Origin: JAAXQD01 sp035529735
GTDB taxonomy: Bacteria > Desulfobacterota > Desulfobacteria > Desulfobacterales > UBA11574
Length of the DNA stretch: 16,313 nucleotides
NCBI GenBank assembly: GCA_035529735.1
Contig: DATKWE010000073.1
Location: 1-16,313 of the forward strand
Reading direction: 5' to 3'
The notes under the pieces were generated by a model. It was not told the origin of the DNA. It ran no database searches and saw nothing but the letters and a program-made list of their open reading frames with translations. This document shows positions 13,134 to 16,313 of this stretch, one piece after another. Position 1 is the first letter of the stretch, and every line of letters begins with the position of its first letter. The translations under genes and the position numbers were made by a program.

Positions 13134-15524
13134 TTATTTCGATCCGACACCCCCGATTCCATAAAGTTCGATCATAAATCCAATTTTCTGGTCATCTCCT
13201 TCTTTAAGGTATTTGGTGTATAATGACCAACATTGGGTTTCGTACAAGAATCCGAGGCCGGATTTTAAATCGTTGCCGTTGAATATGTCCCGCTCATATT
13301 CGGCCACCACCGAAAGGCTCTCGGATACTTTTAAGTGAAGATCGGTGTAGACGGACTCACTGGCATCCCTATTATATCGATGGGAAACGAACAGTGTGTC
13401 CCCGCGCGGGTCCCACAAATTTAATGCAATATTTCTTGACCGGAAGGCGCTGTCATAATGGGACCAATCCGCATCGGCATATATGGCAAAATATCTTCTC
13501 GGAAAAATCCGAAGCGTTATGTTAATCGGTGAAAACGGCTCCGGATCGTCTTCGTTGCCTTTATCGATATCATAACTTTGTTCGAGCTTGAACCAGCAAA
13601 ACTGGTTGTAGGTATGGGTCGGCGGTTCATAACGATCATCGCCATGGGGTTTGTCGGTGGGGAGTGTATCTTTGTTTTTTGTCGGCATCTTCGATTTTGA
13701 TGTCAACGTGTTTGTCAAAGAATACGTAACGATGTTTTTTCTCTCAATTTGATCTAAACTGTCAAACAAAGGATATTCAGACTGATCTTTCTCAGGGATG
13801 TATTCGTAGGTGACTTGGGGCTTTACGGTATGTTTGATCCGTTGGACACCTTCGCCGTTCAGATTGAACATGTGAAAGATTTCAGAAGAAAGGTCGACCT
13901 TTACATCGTACATTTCTCTGTGGAGCGTGTTTTTGTCCGAAGGGCTGTATTCGTCTTTATCGAAATGCCAGACCGTCTCTCTCACCCCTACGGACGGTTC
14001 GAGGGAGAAATAGTTTCTGAATCGGTACGGGAGATAGAACCTGGGATAAACATCCCCCCGGTGACCTCGCAGGGCGTCTTCACTGTAAAAGTAGGTGTAT
14101 TCGGATTTCAAATCAAAATAAAACGGCGAAGTTAAGATTTTTTGTTTTAAACCGTCGAAGGTTATGGCCGGCAGTTGCTGCAACGTGTCGTCGGTCTCCG
14201 ATTGACGACGGTTGATGACATCATCATACCAGCGCAGATCGGCATTGAAGCTGTAAAGGGACCAGTTTCTGTTGACATTGAATCTGTTGAGCCGGACCGA
14301 ATTATCATACTCATTGAGTTCTCTTCCAAAATTTTTGTTAAAATATGCACGGGTGTTATCGAATCCCGTGTATCCGTACTGGAATTCAGGGAGATAATCC
14401 TGATCGCTCACATAGTCTATGTCGAGCCTTGCAAAGAACCCGGAAGGCAAGGCCTGATCATGCTTCGCCCTTAACCAGTAACGATCGGAATTGGGTCGCA
14501 GTGCATCGTCACCGTCAAACCCCCATTTGTCCGATCCAAAAGAACCGTCATCGACCTTGCGGTCATCTAAAAAATCGACCATCAGCGTTCCTTTGGATTG
14601 TTCATCCAGCACATACCGGTATTCTGCGCCCAGTTTCGCCCCCCGACGGCTCATATAATGCGGGTAAAACGTCGCATCTGAACTCTCGTTGATGGCCCAG
14701 TAAAGCGGCTGAAGATAAACCGCCCCCTTGCGGTCATCATAACCGAATTGGGGCGCCAGCAAACCCGACTGACGTTTCAGCTTTGCCGGAAATACAAGGT
14801 ACGGTGTATACAGAACCGGAACTTTTTTTGCCCAAAGGGCTGCATGTTTGACAACACCGTACCCTTCCATGGTAATTTTTAGGTTTCTGCCGGTGATCTT
14901 CCATGCCGGTTGATCACCGTCACAGGATGAAACGCTGGCTTTGTCAGCCGTGTATGAATCTTCGCCGACCTTTTGTATTTTATCCCCTTTGATATAAAAA
15001 TGGTTTTCTTGGAGGAATATGGTTCCATCGTAAACGGTTCCCGTTTCCGAATCCAGATTCATTTCCATACGGCTGCCGGTGAGAATGTTCTCTCCGACGT
15101 TCATGACCACATGTCCGTCGGCTGACACTTTCATGGTTTTCTGGTCAAAACGGACATAATCCGCACTAAGGTTTTTATTTTTTTTGGTGATGACGACCCT
15201 GCCCCTGCCGGTATAAACATTGGTTTTATCATCATAGGTGATTTCATCGGCAACAATGTGCCAGGGAACGTTCTTGTCGTCCTGAAACAGACCGGACGTG
15301 TCCTGGGCCGACGCATGGCCGAAAATTAGAACAACCATCAACGGGAGGAGTATCCATGGGATAACGGTTCTGCAGATTCGGGTCGATTTTAAAAAACCGG
15401 ATGGTGTTTGCAGGCGCGTATGGACCGCGGAAGAAAACGGGGGGTCTTCCGGGCCGGTGGGAACGGTGCTGTAATCATCCACACACCCCTGGAATAAACG
15501 TCGCGAGTTTTGCAAATGGCTCAT
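13134..15524 (-). CDS. lptD: LPS assembly protein LptD (outer-membrane beta barrel)
   Basis: LptD is the outer-membrane component of the LPS transport bridge; with LptE it inserts LPS into the outer leaflet. From the chosen ATG at 15522-15524 it is about 796 residues, close to E. coli LptD. A hydrophobic segment (VIPWILLPLMVVLIF) ends in GHASA, a fitting signal-peptidase I site. Next is the LptA/OstA-like beta-jellyroll (WHIVADEITYDDKTNVYTGRG ...), then the motif SSCDGDQPAWKITG, and a long barrel rich in Tyr/Asp/Arg strands, ending YGIGGVGSK as in other LptD. The end segment (YETQCWSLYTKYL) contains a Cys that may pair with SSC. A TTG at 15570-15572 overlaps the putative -10 and so is unlikely; a GTG at 15480-15482 with AGGGG upstream is another option. 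lptE was not seen here. Confidence 0.92.
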   Translation of the reverse strand: MSHLQNSRRLFQGCVDDYSTVPTGPEDPPFSSAVHTRLQTPSGFLKSTRICRTVIPWILLPLMVVLIFGHASAQDTSGLFQDDKNVPWHIVADEITYDDKTNVYTGRGRVVITKKNKNLSADYVRFDQKTMKVSADGHVVMNVGENILTGSRMEMNLDSETGTVYDGTIFLQENHFYIKGDKIQKVGEDSYTADKASVSSCDGDQPAWKITGRNLKITMEGYGVVKHAALWAKKVPVLYTPYLVFPAKLKRQSGLLAPQFGYDDRKGAVYLQPLYWAINESSDATFYPHYMSRRGAKLGAEYRYVLDEQSKGTLMVDFLDDRKVDDGSFGSDKWGFDGDDALRPNSDRYWLRAKHDQALPSGFFARLDIDYVSDQDYLPEFQYGYTGFDNTRAYFNKNFGRELNEYDNSVRLNRFNVNRNWSLYSFNADLRWYDDVINRRQSETDDTLQQLPAITFDGLKQKILTSPFYFDLKSEYTYFYSEDALRGHRGDVYPRFYLPYRFRNYFSLEPSVGVRETVWHFDKDEYSPSDKNTLHREMYDVKVDLSSEIFHMFNLNGEGVQRIKHTVKPQVTYEYIPEKDQSEYPLFDSLDQIERKNIVTYSLTNTLTSKSKMPTKNKDTLPTDKPHGDDRYEPPTHTYNQFCWFKLEQSYDIDKGNEDDPEPFSPINITLRIFPRRYFAIYADADWSHYDSAFRSRNIALNLWDPRGDTLFVSHRYNRDASESVYTDLHLKVSESLSVVAEYERDIFNGNDLKSGLGFLYETQCWSLYTKYLKEGDDQKIGFMIELYGIGGVGSK

Positions 15525-15571
15525 ATTACCTGATCCGGAACAATAACATCTTGAATAAGAATGAAATATCA

Positions 15572-15603
15572 AGTATAAATCCCATGTTAGTGGAAAAAGT
15601 CAA
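15572..15603 (-). promoter_or_regulatory. Possible lptD promoter in the lptD-surE divergent gap
   Basis: On the minus strand, TTGACT (15598-15603) and TATACT (15572-15577) are good hexamers, but the spacer is 20 bases, longer than usual. Transcription would begin near 15565, about 40 bases before the chosen lptD ATG. No convincing surE promoter was found in the opposite direction. Confidence 0.35.
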
Positions 15604-15654
15604 GATGTAGTTGCCAAATGGACACAATGTCTTTGGACCCTACGGGTATTATTT

Positions 15655-16313
15655 ATGAACATTCTATTAACCAACGATGACGGCATTCACGCTGAAGGGC
15701 TCTGGGCGCTGTATGGAAAACTCCATGGCCGGCACGCGGTAACGGTGGTTGCCCCGGATCGCGAACGGAGTGCCGTGGGACACGGTATCACGCTGCATCA
15801 GCCGCTCCGTACCGCTTTAATCAAGGTCAACAGCGGCGGCATGGGATATGCTGTCGAAGGAACTCCGGTGGATTGTGTCAAGATCGGTCTCATGGAGATC
15901 CTCGACGAAAAACCGGATATGGTGATATCCGGGATTAACCCGGGTGCCAATGTCGGGGTCAACATCAACTATTCCGGAACGGTTGCCGCCGCTAAAGAGG
16001 CGGCGTTATACAAAGTTCCTGCAATTGCGGTGTCCATACGGGGACGCAACGCTGACGCCTATGATTACGCTGCGTCGTTTGCGCGAACCCTCGCAGAACA
16101 CGTCTACGAAAAAGGGCTCCCGTTTGGAACCATTCTCAACGTAAACGTACCGGATATACCAACGAACAAGGTCGCGGGTGTTCGGATCATCCGGCAGGGA
16201 ACCGCGCTGTACAAAGAGTATTTCGAGAAAAGGACCGATCCCCGTAACCGCACATATTACTGGCACGGACACGATCCGCAAATGGCGTCTGACAATCCTG
16301 ATATCGATTGCAC
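15655..16313 (+). CDS. surE: 5'/3'-nucleotidase SurE (partial, runs off the right edge)
   Basis: The first 219 codons of SurE, a divalent-metal nucleotidase that dephosphorylates nucleoside monophosphates. MNILLTNDDG begins it, with D8 and D9 as metal ligands; S39 (RERSAVGHG) and N95 (SGINPGANVG) fit the remaining ligands. GTPVDCV and YSGTVAAAKEAALY are family motifs. SurE is about 250 residues, so most of it is present. The ATG at 15655-15657 has only a poor ribosome-binding site, but it gives the exact family N-terminus. It is the only plus-strand gene here and is divergent from lptD. Confidence 0.95.
   Translation, partial: MNILLTNDDGIHAEGLWALYGKLHGRHAVTVVAPDRERSAVGHGITLHQPLRTALIKVNSGGMGYAVEGTPVDCVKIGLMEILDEKPDMVISGINPGANVGVNINYSGTVAAAKEAALYKVPAIAVSIRGRNADAYDYAASFARTLAEHVYEKGLPFGTILNVNVPDIPTNKVAGVRIIRQGTALYKEYFEKRTDPRNRTYYWHGHDPQMASDNPDIDC

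Noticed and set aside
16006..16281. 91-residue minus-strand open frame over surE
   Set aside because: It is antisense to surE, which has full family motifs in the plus frame.

Overview
The window reads as an ordinary chromosomal segment of a Gram-negative anaerobe, most likely a member of the Desulfobacterota (Desulfobacterales-like). The reasons are an LPS export protein (LptD) and a Kdo-modifying gene pair, a RicT (PSP1/YaaT) gene fused translationally to metG, a methionyl-tRNA synthetase with a C-terminal tRNA-binding domain, and moderate base composition. The lineage is inferred from gene content and style; no marker gene here settles it. All genes are on the minus strand except surE at the right edge. 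No tRNA, rRNA, CRISPR array, transposase or phage gene was seen, and no gap between genes exceeds about 275 bases.

Layout from left to right. Positions 1-3650 (minus, runs off the left edge) hold a giant GlmS-like protein: a class-II glutamine amidotransferase domain, two SIS domains and an unrecognised C-terminal region. Positions 3704-4771 and 5045-6247 (minus) hold kdnB and kdnA, which together convert Kdo to 8-amino-3,8-dideoxy-Kdo. They are separated by a 273-base gap containing a repeat-rich non-coding element and a heptamer array that runs into the end of kdnA. Positions 6523-7926 (minus) encode a short single-pass penicillin-binding transpeptidase. Positions 8078-10000 (metG), 10027-10833 (ricT), 10989-12062 (holB) and 12067-12342 (an HU/IHF-like protein) form a probable information-processing operon behind a recognisable promoter at about 12426-12455. 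Positions 12466-12987 encode a specialised NusG-family factor, and 13134-15524 encode lptD. On the plus strand, 15655 onward is the start of surE, divergent from lptD.

How the genes fit together. Transcription order on the minus strand is lptD, nusG-like, HU-like, holB, ricT, metG, pbp, kdnA, kdnB, glmS-like. Two themes appear: the cell envelope (LptD, PBP, amino-Kdo synthesis, GlmS-like amino-sugar enzyme) and replication/translation (HolB, HU-like, MetG). The most unusual element is the GlmS-like protein, whose catalytic cysteine lies at about residue 52 instead of the N-terminus, whose amidotransferase fold carries a roughly 175-residue insertion, and whose C-terminal part matches no domain I can name. 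Its position just after kdnA-kdnB suggests, but does not prove, a link to amino-sugar supply for LPS.
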